Source of the DNA: Rhodovarius crocodyli
Lineage (GTDB): Bacteria; Pseudomonadota; Alphaproteobacteria; Acetobacterales; Acetobacteraceae
Assembly (NCBI RefSeq): GCF_004005855.1
Contig: NZ_SACL01000011.1
Span: 62,001-126,000, forward strand
Direction of reading: 5' to 3'
Length of the DNA: 64,000 nucleotides
How positions within the stretch are numbered: position 1 is the first letter of the stretch; the number at the start of each line of letters is the position of its first letter. The position numbers and the translations under genes were made by a program. This document shows, one piece after another, positions 30,163-41,911 of the stretch. Below the pieces are notes generated by a model. It did no database searches. It saw nothing but the letters and a program-made list of their open reading frames with translations, and had not been told where the DNA came from.

Positions 30163-30822
30163 TTACTCGCCCCGCAGGGCGGCCCCCGCGGCGAGGGGGG
30201 CCAGCGGCAGGGCGAGCGCCGCCAGCGCGCCCAGCAGCAGCAGCATCGGGCGCGCATTGGCCTCGGTGCCCGCGGCCTCGATGGCGGCGGCGCCAAAGAT
30301 CACGGCGGGGATGGCCAGGGGCAGCACCAGCAGCGGCAGCAGCACGCCGCCGCGCCGGGCGCCCAGCGTCAGCGCCGCCCCCGCCGTGCCCAGCAGCGAC
30401 AGCACCAGCGAGGCCAGCGCCAGCGCCAGCATCGCCACCCCCCAGGCCTCGGTCGGCAGGTTGAGCATGGCGGCGGCGATGGGGGTCGCCAGGATCAGCG
30501 GCAGGCCGGTGGTCAGCCAATGCCCCGCCGCCTTGGCCAGCGCGATCAGCGCCGGGTGCAGCCCCGACAGAAGCAGCAGGTCGAGCGAGCCGTCCTCCGC
30601 CTCCGCGCCCCACATGCGGTCGAGCGGCAGCAGCGCGGCGAGAAGGGCGGAGGCGACGAGCGCGCCGGGCGCCAGCCGCGACAGGGTTTCGGGCGCGGGG
30701 CCGACGCCGAAGGGGAACAGCGCCGCCACCAGCAGAAAGAACAGCACCGCCGCCAGAGCATCGGCCGGATGCCGCAGGGCCAGCCGCAATTCGCGGCCCA
30801 GCACGGCCAGGAAGGCCCTCAC
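30163..30822 (-). CDS. ccmB: Cytochrome c maturation ABC transporter permease CcmB, 219 aa
   Basis: Inner-membrane subunit of the CcmAB(CD) machinery that releases haem-loaded CcmE for cytochrome c assembly. It has six membrane segments and family landmarks such as FLAVLGRELRLALRHPADAL at the N-terminus, WGAEAEDGSLDLLLLSGLHP, and LVLPLAIPAVIFGAAAIEA. Length matches the family (about 220). The start at 30822 overlaps the ccmA stop in an ATGA, so the two are translated together. The 3' end is 6 nt from the convergent secreted-protein gene. Other ccm genes are not in the window. Confidence 0.88.
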   Translation of the reverse strand: MRAFLAVLGRELRLALRHPADALAAVLFFLLVAALFPFGVGPAPETLSRLAPGALVASALLAALLPLDRMWGAEAEDGSLDLLLLSGLHPALIALAKAAGHWLTTGLPLILATPIAAAMLNLPTEAWGVAMLALALASLVLSLLGTAGAALTLGARRGGVLLPLLVLPLAIPAVIFGAAAIEAAGTEANARPMLLLLGALAALALPLAPLAAGAALRGE

Positions 30823-31409
30823 AGCCGGAACTCCCCGGCGCCCGGCAGCGGCAGGGGCAGATGGGTGGCGGCCACCACCATGCCGCCGCGCGCGCGATGC
30901 GCGGCCAGCAGGTCCCCCAGCCGCTCCACGCTCGCGGCATCGAGCCCCAGCGTGGGTTCGTCCAGCAGCCAGATCTCGGCGGGCGAAAGCGCCAGGCGCG
31001 CGAGCGCGAGCCTGCGGCGCTGCCCGGCCGAGAGCATGCGCCCGGGCAGTTCCGCCAGCGCGGACAAACCCAGCGCCTCCAGCGCGGGCGCGACCTCGCC
31101 CCCTGTCAGCGCGGCGTGAAAGGCGAGATTCTCCCGCACGGTCAGGGCGGGCTTCAGCGCGTCCAGATGGCCGAGATAGCGCAGGCGGCGCGCATGGGCG
31201 GCCGGGTCCTCGCGCACATCCCTGCCCTGCCAGGCGATATGGCCCGCCGCCGGGGCCAGCAGCCCCGCCAGCACCCGCAGCAGGCTGGACTTGCCCGCGC
31301 CGTTGCGGCCGAGCAACAGCACCGCGTCGCCCGGCTTCACGGCAAGCCCCACGCCCGCGAAGACCGCGCGCTCACCACGCCAGCAGGCCAGGTCGATGGT
31401 TTCCAGCAC
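30819..31409 (-). CDS. ccmA: Cytochrome c maturation ABC transporter ATPase CcmA, 196 aa
   Basis: ATP-binding subunit paired with CcmB. Motifs in order: Walker A LLGRNGAGKSSLL, the Q-loop region, the signature LSAGQRRRLALARL, and Walker B WLLDEPTLGLD with the switch His in VAATHLPL. Length is normal for CcmA. The start is placed at GTG 31409 (VLETIDLACWRG), with GGGG about 8 nt upstream; a longer reading through the acnA promoter region is rejected. The gene is divergent from acnA with a gap of about 215 bp that shows no clear sigma-70 promoter. Confidence 0.88.
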   Translation of the reverse strand: MLETIDLACWRGERAVFAGVGLAVKPGDAVLLLGRNGAGKSSLLRVLAGLLAPAAGHIAWQGRDVREDPAAHARRLRYLGHLDALKPALTVRENLAFHAALTGGEVAPALEALGLSALAELPGRMLSAGQRRRLALARLALSPAEIWLLDEPTLGLDAASVERLGDLLAAHRARGGMVVAATHLPLPLPGAGEFRL

Positions 31410-31625
31410 GCACACCCCACGAGAGTTGGCCACCCCGCCCCCTGTTTGCCGCGTCCCGCCGCGCCTGCGAAGCCCGGCGCCGGGCGGGGCATGGAAAAAC
31501 CGGCGATTTGCGACGATTCGCATCTGTTTACAGTTGACAGCCGCAAATTCCCCATGGGCCCGCCAATGGACGAAAGCCCGATGGCTGCCTAAGTTCACAA
31601 CCGGCAAGGAGGAGTATCAGCGACC

Positions 31626-34322
<2,697 letters not shown>

Positions 34323-34349
34323 GCCCCTTCCACAGCCCGGAAATGCAAA

Positions 34350-34384
34350 ACCCCGCCGGAGCGATCCGGCGGGGTTGTTTTTTG
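34350..34384 (+). terminator. Rho-independent terminator of acnA
   Basis: A perfect 12-bp stem, AACCCCGCCGGA with TCCGGCGGGGTT, closes a GCGA tetraloop (34362-34365) and is followed by G and six T. Because the stem begins with AA it can also act, more weakly, on transcripts of the small gene arriving from the right. Confidence 0.9.
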
Positions 34385-34404
34385 CCCGATGGCCTGGAAA
34401 AGCC

Positions 34405-34557
34405 TCAGTTGAAGAGGGCGGCCATGGCCATGCCGGCATAGTGCTGAACGGCCTGGCGTTCCTGCAGAACACCGGCGAAGGCGACGACCAGCAGGGCGCC
34501 CAGCGTCATCATCACCACCTGGCTGGCGGGACGGGCGGGCTTATCACCTTTCAGCAT
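34405..34557 (-). CDS. Small single-membrane-segment protein, 50 aa
   Basis: MLKGDKPARPASQVVMMTLG leads into one membrane helix (VVMMTLGALLVVAFAGVLQ), followed by a short polar and helical tail (ERQAVQHYAGMAMAALFN). GGAG lies 8 nt before the ATG at 34557; a longer in-frame reading from 34644 has no ribosome binding site. No family is recognised. Its 3' end faces the acnA terminator. Confidence 0.55.
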   Translation of the reverse strand: MLKGDKPARPASQVVMMTLGALLVVAFAGVLQERQAVQHYAGMAMAALFN

Positions 34558-34671
34558 CGTGGAAACTCCATAACCGACAACCGGAATGTAGATAAGCGCC
34601 CTCACATTGTCCAGCGCAGATTCGTGGGTTTTCACCGAAAGCACTTCGCATTGTCGTTAATTGACGCGGGT

Positions 34672-34686
34672 TGCAATTCATTCTCA
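34672..34686. promoter_or_regulatory. Candidate Fur box upstream of the Sel1-repeat gene
   Basis: TGCAATTCATTCTCA fits the 7-1-7 Fur consensus TGANAATNATTNTCA at 10 of 12 informative positions. It lies 8 nt before the ATG at 34694, in front of an iron-uptake block. Confidence 0.55.
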
Positions 34687-34693
34687 TCAGCAT

Positions 34694-35464
34694 ATGTTGC
34701 GCCGCGCCATGGACCGCCCGCCCACCCACGCCGACATCGTCGCGATGACCCCGCAGGAGATCACGGCGATCCTGGACGGAGAGCCGGTGCGGGCCTTCGC
34801 CTGGCTCGCGGCCGCCGCACGGCTGGGCTTCGTCGATGCCCAGCTTGCCTATGCCCAGTGCCTTCTCAGCGGGCGCGGCTGCGCCCCCGACCCGCAGGCC
34901 GCCTATCGCTGGTTCGACACGGCCGCGCGCGCGGGCTCGGCCGAGGGCCTGAACATGCTGGGCCGCTGCCATGAGAACGGCTGGGGCACCCCGCGCAACG
35001 ACGCGACGGCGGCTCCCCTCTATCGCCAGGCCGCGGAGACGGGGCTGGACTGGGCCCAGTACAATTACGCCAACATGCTGGCGCGCGGCGCGGGCGTGGC
35101 CAAGGACATGGAACAGGCCCTGCACTGGTACCGGCTGGCCGCCGCCCAGGGCCATGCCAAGGCCACCAATCTGGTGGCGCGCTTCCTGGAGGAAGGCTGG
35201 GCCTGCGCCCCCGACCCGGAGGCGGCCGCCGCCCTTTATGCCCGCGCCGCCGAGGGCGGGGATTTCCGGGCCCAGTTCAACCATGGCCTGACCCTGGCGC
35301 GCGCGGGCGATATCGCCGGCGCCCGCGACTGGTTCCAGCGCGCCATCGCCGGCGGCACATCCGGCTTCCTGATCAGTGCCGCGCGCGCTCTCGCCACCTT
35401 TCCGCAACCTGAGCTGCGCGGCCTGGCCAGCCTGGCGCGGCAGCGGGCGAACGGCGCGGCTTAA
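34694..35464 (+). CDS. Sel1-repeat protein linked to siderophore uptake, 256 aa
   Basis: Five or six Sel1-type TPR repeats run from about residue 40 to 230: FVDAQLAYAQCLLSGRGC, SAEGLNMLGRCHENGWGT, WAQYNYANMLARGAGVAKD, HAKATNLVARFLEEGW, and DFRAQFNHGLTLARAGD. Such repeats make a protein-binding solenoid. The gene lies directly before a siderophore receptor and a PiuC-type dioxygenase gene; a Sel1 gene next to piuA/piuC is also known in Pseudomonas. Its role in uptake is not known. No signal peptide is seen. The start is uncertain: ATG 34694 is used, ATG 34709 is possible, and neither has a clear Shine-Dalgarno. Confidence 0.75.
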   Translation: MLRRAMDRPPTHADIVAMTPQEITAILDGEPVRAFAWLAAAARLGFVDAQLAYAQCLLSGRGCAPDPQAAYRWFDTAARAGSAEGLNMLGRCHENGWGTPRNDATAAPLYRQAAETGLDWAQYNYANMLARGAGVAKDMEQALHWYRLAAAQGHAKATNLVARFLEEGWACAPDPEAAAALYARAAEGGDFRAQFNHGLTLARAGDIAGARDWFQRAIAGGTSGFLISAARALATFPQPELRGLASLARQRANGAA

Positions 35465-35507
35465 CGAAACGTAATTTTAGACCGCCAGAAACTGCCGCAG
35501 ATGAAAT

Positions 35508-35522
35508 TGCGAGTCATTCTTG
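35508..35522. promoter_or_regulatory. Weak Fur-like box upstream of the siderophore receptor
   Basis: TGCGAGTCATTCTTG agrees with the Fur consensus at 8 of 12 informative positions and shares TCATTCT with the better site at 34672. It lies 45 nt before the receptor ATG. Confidence 0.4.
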
Positions 35523-35567
35523 GTTGCAGTAGCTAACGCACTGACACATCGCCCCGGGGATTCCACG

Positions 35568-37766
35568 ATGCAGCCGCGCCCAGAATCGCAATCATTCGAG
35601 CCAACCATCGGCCTGATGGGGGGCCTGACGGGCCTCGCCATGCTGGCCGGCGGCGTTTCCCCCGCCCTGGCGCAGACCGCCGCCACCCCGGCCGAGCCCG
35701 CGGCCCCGGGCAACCTGACCGTTCCCGAGCTGAACGTGCAGGGCGAGGGCCGCGCCAGCTACCGTCGCGATTCCGACGCCGTGGTCCGCCTGCCGACCAC
35801 CATCGCCGAAACCCCGCAGTCCATCTCGGTCGTCCCGCGTGAGCTGATGCAGGAGCAGGCCGTCTCCTCCGTGCGCGAGGCGCTGCGCAACGTGACCGGC
35901 ATCTCGCTGGCCGCCGGCGAAGGCGGCTTCTCGGGCGACAACCTGACGCTACGCGGCTTCTCCTCGCGCGGGGACTTCTTCATCGACGGCATCCGCGACG
36001 CCGGCCAGTACACGCGCGACCCCTTCTTCATGGACAGCATCCAGGTGCTGAAGGGCCCGTCCTCCATCAGCTTCGGCCGCGGCTCCACCGGCGGCGTCAT
36101 CAACCAGACCACGCGCCTGGCGCGCGAGGGTAATTTCGGCGACATGACGCTCTCGGCCTATTCCTCGGGCGGGGTGCGCGCCACGGGCGACATCAACCTG
36201 CAGGCCGGCAACATCGCGGTCCGCAGCCAGTTCATGGGCAGCCGCATCGACGTGGCCGGCCGCGACCATGTCTATCAGTCGCGCTACGGCGTCGCGCCCT
36301 CCATCACCTGGGGCCTGGGCGGCCCCACCCAGGTCACCCTCTCCTACCTGCACATGGAGGAGGAGAACGTGCCGGACCTGGGCGTGCCGTACCGCAACGG
36401 CCGGCCGCTGAATGTGCCGCGCAACACCTTCTACGGCGTGTCCTCCCAGGACCGCGAGCGCACCGTGACCGATGTGGTGACCCTGCGCGCCCAGCACCAG
36501 CTGAACGACGCCATCACCCTGCGCAACACCACGCGCTATGGCAGCTACTGGCGTGAGCTGAACGCGACCGCCCCGCGCATCGCCACCACCACCAGCACGG
36601 GTGCGGCCTACAACGCGCTGACCACCCCGCTGTCCCAGCTGCTGATCCGGCGTGAGCCGCAGGTCCGCACCGGCTATGACAGCATCCTGGTGAACCAGAC
36701 CGAGGCCCTGCTGAACCTGCGCACCGGCCCCTTCACCCACCGCGCCCTGGTGGGCTTCGAGATCGGGCGTGAGAGCTCCGAGGTCGTGCGCTATTCCTTC
36801 GGGACCAACACCAACGGACGGCCCAACGCCTCCGCGCTGAACCCGGACTACTACGCCGAAACCCCCTTCATCCGGGGCACCGCGTCCGACATCCGCACGG
36901 TGGCGAACACGCTGGCGCTGTATTTCGTCGACCAGATCCGCCTGAACGAGATGTTCGAGCTGCAGCTGGGCGGCCGCTGGGACCGCTTCGAGGCCGATTA
37001 CGTGAACCGCGCGGCCACCACCAACAACCGCTTCTCGCGCACGGATGAGGCCTTCAGCTGGCGCACCGCGCTGGTGTTCCAGCCCACCTCGCGCATCCGC
37101 ACCTATTTCGCGGCCGGCACCTCCTTCAACCCCTCGGCCGAGAGCCTGACGCTGGCGGCCAACAACGCCAACACCCCGCCCGAGCGCAACATCACCTTTG
37201 AGCTGGGCGGCAGCTACGAGGTGCTGGACGGTCTGCGCCTGACGGGCTCGGTCTTCCGCATCGAGAAGACCAACGCCCGCACCTCCGACCCCTCGGGCAA
37301 TGTGCAGGTGCTGGACGGCGTGACGCGGGTGGACGGCGTGGAGATCGGCATCCAGGGCCGGCCGCTGCCGAACTGGAACGTCTATGCCAGCTACTCCTAC
37401 CTGAACTCGGAGATCATCCGCTCCAACAACGCGGCCGAGCGCGGTCGTGAGTTCGCGAACGTGGCGCCCAACACCGCCTCGCTCTGGACCACCTATGACC
37501 TGCCCTACGGCTTCCAGCTGGGCGGCGGCATCAACTACATGGACCGCCGCTTCGGCAACACCACCAACACGGTGCGCGTGCCGAGCTATGTCCGCTATGA
37601 CCTGGCCGCCGCCTGGGCGCCGACCGAAGGCCCGTTCCGCAACCTGCGCTTCCAGGTGAATGCGCTGAACGTGACCAACGCCCGCACCTATGAGACCGTC
37701 TACACCGCGCACACCGTCCCGGGCCCGGGCCGCACCGTGGTGATGTCGGTGTCGACCAGGTTCTGA
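35568..37766 (+). CDS. TonB-dependent siderophore receptor (Fiu/PiuA type), 732 aa
   Basis: Outer-membrane receptor for ferric catecholate-type siderophores. A signal peptide (about residues 15 to 35, GLAMLAGGVSPALAQ) is followed by a plug domain: TIAETPQSISVVPRELMQEQ, LTLRGFSSRGDFFIDGIRD, and VLKGPSSISFGRGSTGGVINQ. The rest is a beta-barrel ending in the aromatic signature STRF. The ATG at 35568 has GGGGA 8 nt upstream; a longer in-frame reading from 35520 is less likely. Its neighbours, a PiuC-like dioxygenase, exbB and exbD, supply the energy system and a companion enzyme. A stem-loop overlaps the stop codon. Confidence 0.92.
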   Translation: MQPRPESQSFEPTIGLMGGLTGLAMLAGGVSPALAQTAATPAEPAAPGNLTVPELNVQGEGRASYRRDSDAVVRLPTTIAETPQSISVVPRELMQEQAVSSVREALRNVTGISLAAGEGGFSGDNLTLRGFSSRGDFFIDGIRDAGQYTRDPFFMDSIQVLKGPSSISFGRGSTGGVINQTTRLAREGNFGDMTLSAYSSGGVRATGDINLQAGNIAVRSQFMGSRIDVAGRDHVYQSRYGVAPSITWGLGGPTQVTLSYLHMEEENVPDLGVPYRNGRPLNVPRNTFYGVSSQDRERTVTDVVTLRAQHQLNDAITLRNTTRYGSYWRELNATAPRIATTTSTGAAYNALTTPLSQLLIRREPQVRTGYDSILVNQTEALLNLRTGPFTHRALVGFEIGRESSEVVRYSFGTNTNGRPNASALNPDYYAETPFIRGTASDIRTVANTLALYFVDQIRLNEMFELQLGGRWDRFEADYVNRAATTNNRFSRTDEAFSWRTALVFQPTSRIRTYFAAGTSFNPSAESLTLAANNANTPPERNITFELGGSYEVLDGLRLTGSVFRIEKTNARTSDPSGNVQVLDGVTRVDGVEIGIQGRPLPNWNVYASYSYLNSEIIRSNNAAERGREFANVAPNTASLWTTYDLPYGFQLGGGINYMDRRFGNTTNTVRVPSYVRYDLAAAWAPTEGPFRNLRFQVNALNVTNARTYETVYTAHTVPGPGRTVVMSVSTRF

Positions 37767-37794
37767 GGCATGTCCCTGATGGTCCATGCCTCAG
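37763..37794 (+). other. Stem-loop between receptor and dioxygenase genes
   Basis: CTGAGGCATG (37763-37772) pairs perfectly with CATGCCTCAG (37785-37794) over a 12-nt loop, and the stem includes the receptor stop codon. No T-run follows, so it is more likely to shield the 3' end of the receptor mRNA or reduce read-through than to terminate fully. Confidence 0.45.
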
Positions 37795-37859
37795 CCCTTG
37801 CTGACACGCCGCTGAACCGCGCGGCGCCGCTCCGGCGCCGGCGGAGCGGGGTGTAGACC

Positions 37860-38543
37860 ATGCTGCTGCACATTCCCGATGTGCTGACGGCGGAGCAGCT
37901 CGCGCAGGCGCGCGGGCTGCTTTCCCGCGCTCCCTGGGTGGATGGCCGCGTCACGGCCGGCCACCAGTCCGCCCAGGTGAAGGACAATCTGCAGATCCCG
38001 GAATCGGCGCCCGAGGCCGCGGCCCTGCGGGACCTCGTGATGGGCGCGCTGGAACGCAACGCGCTGTTCATCTCCTCCGTGCTGCCGCTGAAGGTGTTCC
38101 CGCCCCTGTTCAACCGGTACGACCCGGGCATGACCTTCGGCGCGCATGTGGACAATGCCATCCGCCAGGTCACGGGCACCGGGGCGCGCGTGCGCACCGA
38201 TGTCTCCTGCACCCTCTTCCTCTCAGACCCCGCCGACTACGACGGCGGCGAGCTGACGGTCGAGGACAGCTACGGCACCCACAAGGTGAAGCTGCCGGCC
38301 GGCCATGCCGTGGTGTACCCCGCGACCAGCCTGCACCGGGTCGAACCCATCACCCGCGGCTCACGCGTCGCCAGCTTCTTCTGGATCCAGTCCATGGTGC
38401 GGGAGGACGCGCAGCGTTCCCTCCTGTTTGACCTGGACATGACCATTAACGGATTGCGCGGCGATCTGCCGCAGGGCCATAAGGGCCCCATCCAGCTGAC
38501 TGCCATCTACCACAACCTGCTGCGCCGCTGGGCCGATGCCTGA
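37860..38543 (+). CDS. Fe(II)/2-oxoglutarate dioxygenase, PiuC/YbiX type, 227 aa
   Basis: The double-stranded beta-helix metal site is complete: His 96 and Asp 98 (FGAHVDNA), His 159 (SLHRVEPI), and Arg 169 ([12 protein letters not shown]) for 2-oxoglutarate. The family begins with [16 protein letters not shown] and ends near [11 protein letters not shown], as seen here. PiuC/YbiX genes are almost always next to a siderophore receptor of the Fiu/PiuA group, as in this block; the substrate is not established. The stop overlaps a possible upstream exbB start, and the more likely exbB start follows 35 nt later. Confidence 0.92.
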   Translation: MLLHIPDVLTAEQLAQARGLLSRAPWVDGRVTAGHQSAQVKDNLQIPESAPEAAALRDLVMGALERNALFISSVLPLKVFPPLFNRYDPGMTFGAHVDNAIRQVTGTGARVRTDVSCTLFLSDPADYDGGELTVEDSYGTHKVKLPAGHAVVYPATSLHRVEPITRGSRVASFFWIQSMVREDAQRSLLFDLDMTINGLRGDLPQGHKGPIQLTAIYHNLLRRWADA

Positions 38544-38577
38544 CGCCAAGGCCCCCGCACGCCGCCGGAGATTGCTC

Positions 38578-39423
38578 ATGAAACGCTTCCTGTCCGCCCT
38601 GCCCGTCATCTCCACCACGCTGCTGCCCGCGCTCGGCTGGGCGCAGTCCCCGGCGGCGCCCCCCGCCCCGGCCGCCCCCGCCGCCGTGCCGCCGCCCTCG
38701 GCCCCCATCTCGATCCCGGTGGAGAACCTGCCGCATGAGCTGTCGCCCTGGGCGATGGTGCAGAACGCGGATTGGGTGGTGCAGTCGGTCATGGGCGGGC
38801 TGGTGCTGGCCTCGGTGCTGACCTGGACGATCGCGCTCGCCAAGCTGGTCGAGATCACGGCCGCCGGCCGCCGCGCGGAAGCCACCCTCCAGGCGCTGCG
38901 CAGCGCCGAAAGCCTGGATCACGCCCAGCGCCGCCTGGCCGAGACGACCGGCCCGGCCGCCTCCATGCTGCGCGCGGCGATCGCGGAGCTGCGGGCCTCG
39001 GGCGACGGCGCGCCGAAGGACGGCGTGAAGGAGCGCACGGCCTGGGTGCTCGACCGCATCGCGGCGCGCGCGGCGCGCGGGCTGACCAAGGGCACCGGCA
39101 TCCTGGCCACCATCGGTTCCGTCGGGCCCTTCGTCGGCCTGTTCGGCACGGTGTGGGGCATCATGAACAGCTTCATCGGCATTTCCCGCGCCCAGACGAC
39201 CAACCTGGCCGTGGTCGCCCCCGGCATCGCGGAGGCCCTGCTGGCCACCGCCATCGGCCTGGTGGCCGCCATCCCGGCCGTGGTGCTCTACAATGCCTTC
39301 ACGCGCTCCATCGCCGGGCAGAAGGCCAAGCTCGCCGACAGCTCGACCGAGGTGATGCGCCTGCTGTCGCGTGAGCTGGACCGGGCGCCGCGCGCGCGCA
39401 GCATCTCCCTGGCCGCGGACTGA
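38578..39423 (+). CDS. exbB: ExbB-type proton-channel subunit, 281 aa
   Basis: Forms, with ExbD, the proton-driven motor that energises TonB. After a signal-like segment ([23 protein letters not shown]) and a Pro/Ala linker come three membrane segments: [46 protein letters not shown] (the conserved MotA/TolQ/ExbB core), and [27 protein letters not shown] 38578 is chosen because CCGGAG lies 7 nt upstream and a signal segment follows directly; ATG 38536 would overlap the dioxygenase stop. The extended N-terminus is typical of the ExbB form found with siderophore receptors. Confidence 0.9.
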   Translation: MKRFLSALPVISTTLLPALGWAQSPAAPPAPAAPAAVPPPSAPISIPVENLPHELSPWAMVQNADWVVQSVMGGLVLASVLTWTIALAKLVEITAAGRRAEATLQALRSAESLDHAQRRLAETTGPAASMLRAAIAELRASGDGAPKDGVKERTAWVLDRIAARAARGLTKGTGILATIGSVGPFVGLFGTVWGIMNSFIGISRAQTTNLAVVAPGIAEALLATAIGLVAAIPAVVLYNAFTRSIAGQKAKLADSSTEVMRLLSRELDRAPRARSISLAAD

Positions 39424-39429
39424 ACGGCC

Positions 39430-39857
<428 letters not shown>

Positions 39858-39861
<4 letters not shown>

Positions 39862-40590
39862 GCGCGACCTGGCATGAGGAGCAGGAGAACCGCGGCGCGC
39901 TGCGCTGGGGTGCCTCGCTCGCCCTGATCCTGGCGCTGCACGGGGTGGCCCTGTGGCGCGTGGCCTATCTGACGGCCGAGCCGCCGCCGATCCAGCTCGC
40001 CGAGCCCATCATGCTGGAGCTGGAAGCCCCGGCCGATGCGGGCGTGCCTGAGCCCGCGGCGCCCGGCGCCGCCCGAGCCGGTGCGCCAGCAGGAACCGCC
40101 GCCGCCCCCGCCGCCCGAGCCGGTCCGGCGTGAGCCCCCGCGCCCGCCCGAGCCGCGCCCGAGGCCGCGCCCGCAGCCGCGCCCGGCCCAGCCGAGCGCG
40201 GCGCCTGCGGCACAGCCCTCGCCGGCGCCGCCCTCCGCGGCAACGACGGCACCCACCGCCGCACCGGCGGGCCAGCCCAGCGCCCCCATCGGCAACCCGA
40301 ATGCGGTGCCCAACTGGCAGGGCCAGCTGCTGGCGCGGCTGCAGCGCTATCGCCGCTATCCCGAGAGCAGCCGCTTCCGGCGAGAGGAAGGCGTGGTGAT
40401 GGTGACCTTCACCATGCGCCGCGACGGGACGGTCCTGGACGTCCGCCTGGCCCGCAGTTCCGGCCATTCGGAGCTGGATGCGGAGACGCTGCAGCTGATC
40501 CGCCGCGCCGAGCCGCTGCCGAGCCCGCCGCCCGAGGTTCCGGGCGACCCGATCACCCTGACGGCACCCGTCAGGTTCTCCCTGCGCTGA
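39858..40590 (+). pseudogene. tonB: tonB, split by a frameshift in the Pro-rich region
   Basis: The first frame (39858 onward) encodes the TonB N-terminus: a cytoplasmic start, one membrane segment (WGASLALILALHGVALWRV) and the beginning of the Pro/Glu linker, then drifts into Ala-rich sequence and stops at 40133. The linker (PPEPVRQQEPPPPPPPEPVRR) and the C-terminal TonB domain (LLARLQRYRRYPESS, GVVMVTFTMRRDGTVLDVRL, ADAETLQLIRRAEPLPSPP-like) continue in another frame to 40590. The switch lies around 40057 to 40076 in a GCGGCGCCC-type run and equals one extra base or two missing bases. Either the gene is broken or this GC-rich run was misread. No other tonB is in the window. Confidence 0.78.
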
Positions 40591-40602
40591 ACCGGGAGGG
40601 CG

Positions 40603-41859
40603 TCAGCCCTCCCGCACCGCCCCGGGCGGCATTTCCGTATCGTCCGCCACATGGGCCAGCTGGCCCATGCTGGGGTCGACGGGCACGAAGGGGCGGTCCT
40701 TCCAGCGGACGCGCCGCACGCGCACGAAGCGCCACATCGCCAGCCCCACGAACAGCAGCGCCACCGCCGCCACATACAGGAACACCCCCGCCACCCCGAC
40801 GCGCCCCATGATGGCCGTGCCCAGGATGGGGCCCAGGAAGGAGGCGATGCCGTTGATGAGGATCAACGAGCCGCTGGTGGAGACCACCTGTTCCGGCAGC
40901 ACGCGGTCATTCGCGTGGGCCACGCACACCGGATAGACGGTGGACATGAAGCCGCCCAGCAGGAAGGTGACGGGCAGCATGGTCCAGGCACCGAAAGGCA
41001 TCATCGCCAGCACCACGGCACAGACGGCGAAGCCCGCCGCCACGCCGGCCGCGACAAGGCGCCGGTCGAAACTGTCCGACAGGCGCCCCACCGGGATCTG
41101 GAAGGCGAGCCCCCCGAAGATGGCCGTCGCGATATAGGCGGAGATGGAGGAGGCCGGGATGCCCTGGGTCTGCGCATAGGCGGGGATCAACGCATAGAAG
41201 GTGCTGCCCATCAGCCCCGCGGCCGCGCAGCCCGCCACGGCCACCGGCGCCAGCCGCCGCAGCGCGCGGATGCCCAGGCGCGGGCTGCGCCCCACCGTCG
41301 GCGCCTGTGCCTGGGTCAGGCTGACCGGCATCAGCGCCAGGCCGAACAGGGCGGCGGCCAGCGAAAACAGCTCGAACCCATGCGGGGCCGGCAGGTTGAT
41401 CAGGAACTGCCCGGCGCCGAAGGCCAGGTTGGTCGCCACCATATAGAGGGAGAAGACGCGACCCCGGTTCTCGGCGGTGGCGCTGCCGTTCAGCCAGCTT
41501 TCTGCGGTCAGGAACAGGCCGGCGCAGCCCATGCCGGTGACGAGCCTGATCACCACCCAGGCGGCGGGCGAGGTGAAGACGGGTTGCAAGGCGATGCAGG
41601 CGGCCACCAGCCCGGCCAGCGCGGCGAACAGCCGCACATGCCCCACCCTGAGCAACAGGGAGCCGAGCGTGGCCGCCCCCAGCGTATAGCCGCCGAAATA
41701 GCTGGCCAGCACGATGCCCATGGCCAGTGGCGGAAAGCCTGAGGCCGCCGCCGTGATCGAGACCAGCGTGCCGAGATAGCCGTTGGCGAGCTGCACGACG
41801 CTGATGCCCAGGATCGTGGCGCCGACCGATACGATGATTCCGGAAAGCAAACCCTGCAC
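40603..41859 (-). CDS. MFS transporter (YcaD-like), 418 aa
   Basis: Twelve predicted membrane segments in a major facilitator fold. Landmarks are YFGGYTLGAATLGSLL (loop 2-3), GMGCAGLFLTAESWLNG (segment 5 region typical of the YcaD group), QIPVGRLSDSFDRRLV (second A-motif copy) and STSGSLILINGIASFLGPILG. Start GTG 41859 is preferred because AAGGA lies 6 nt upstream; the ATG at 41889 would add 10 residues. The substrate is not known. The gene is next to and in line with the 2-aminobenzoyl-CoA oxygenase gene, so transport of an aromatic acid is a reasonable guess, not more. Confidence 0.75.
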   Translation of the reverse strand: MQGLLSGIIVSVGATILGISVVQLANGYLGTLVSITAAASGFPPLAMGIVLASYFGGYTLGAATLGSLLLRVGHVRLFAALAGLVAACIALQPVFTSPAAWVVIRLVTGMGCAGLFLTAESWLNGSATAENRGRVFSLYMVATNLAFGAGQFLINLPAPHGFELFSLAAALFGLALMPVSLTQAQAPTVGRSPRLGIRALRRLAPVAVAGCAAAGLMGSTFYALIPAYAQTQGIPASSISAYIATAIFGGLAFQIPVGRLSDSFDRRLVAAGVAAGFAVCAVVLAMMPFGAWTMLPVTFLLGGFMSTVYPVCVAHANDRVLPEQVVSTSGSLILINGIASFLGPILGTAIMGRVGVAGVFLYVAAVALLFVGLAMWRFVRVRRVRWKDRPFVPVDPSMGQLAHVADDTEMPPGAVREG

Positions 41860-41911
41860 CCCCTTTCCTTCTTTGATGCAACGCATCATGCCAAGGAAAG
41901 GTTGTGCCGCG

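Noticed and set aside
31534-31539. TTGACA as the -35 box of acnA
   Set aside because: No acceptable -10 element lies 16 to 19 bp downstream.
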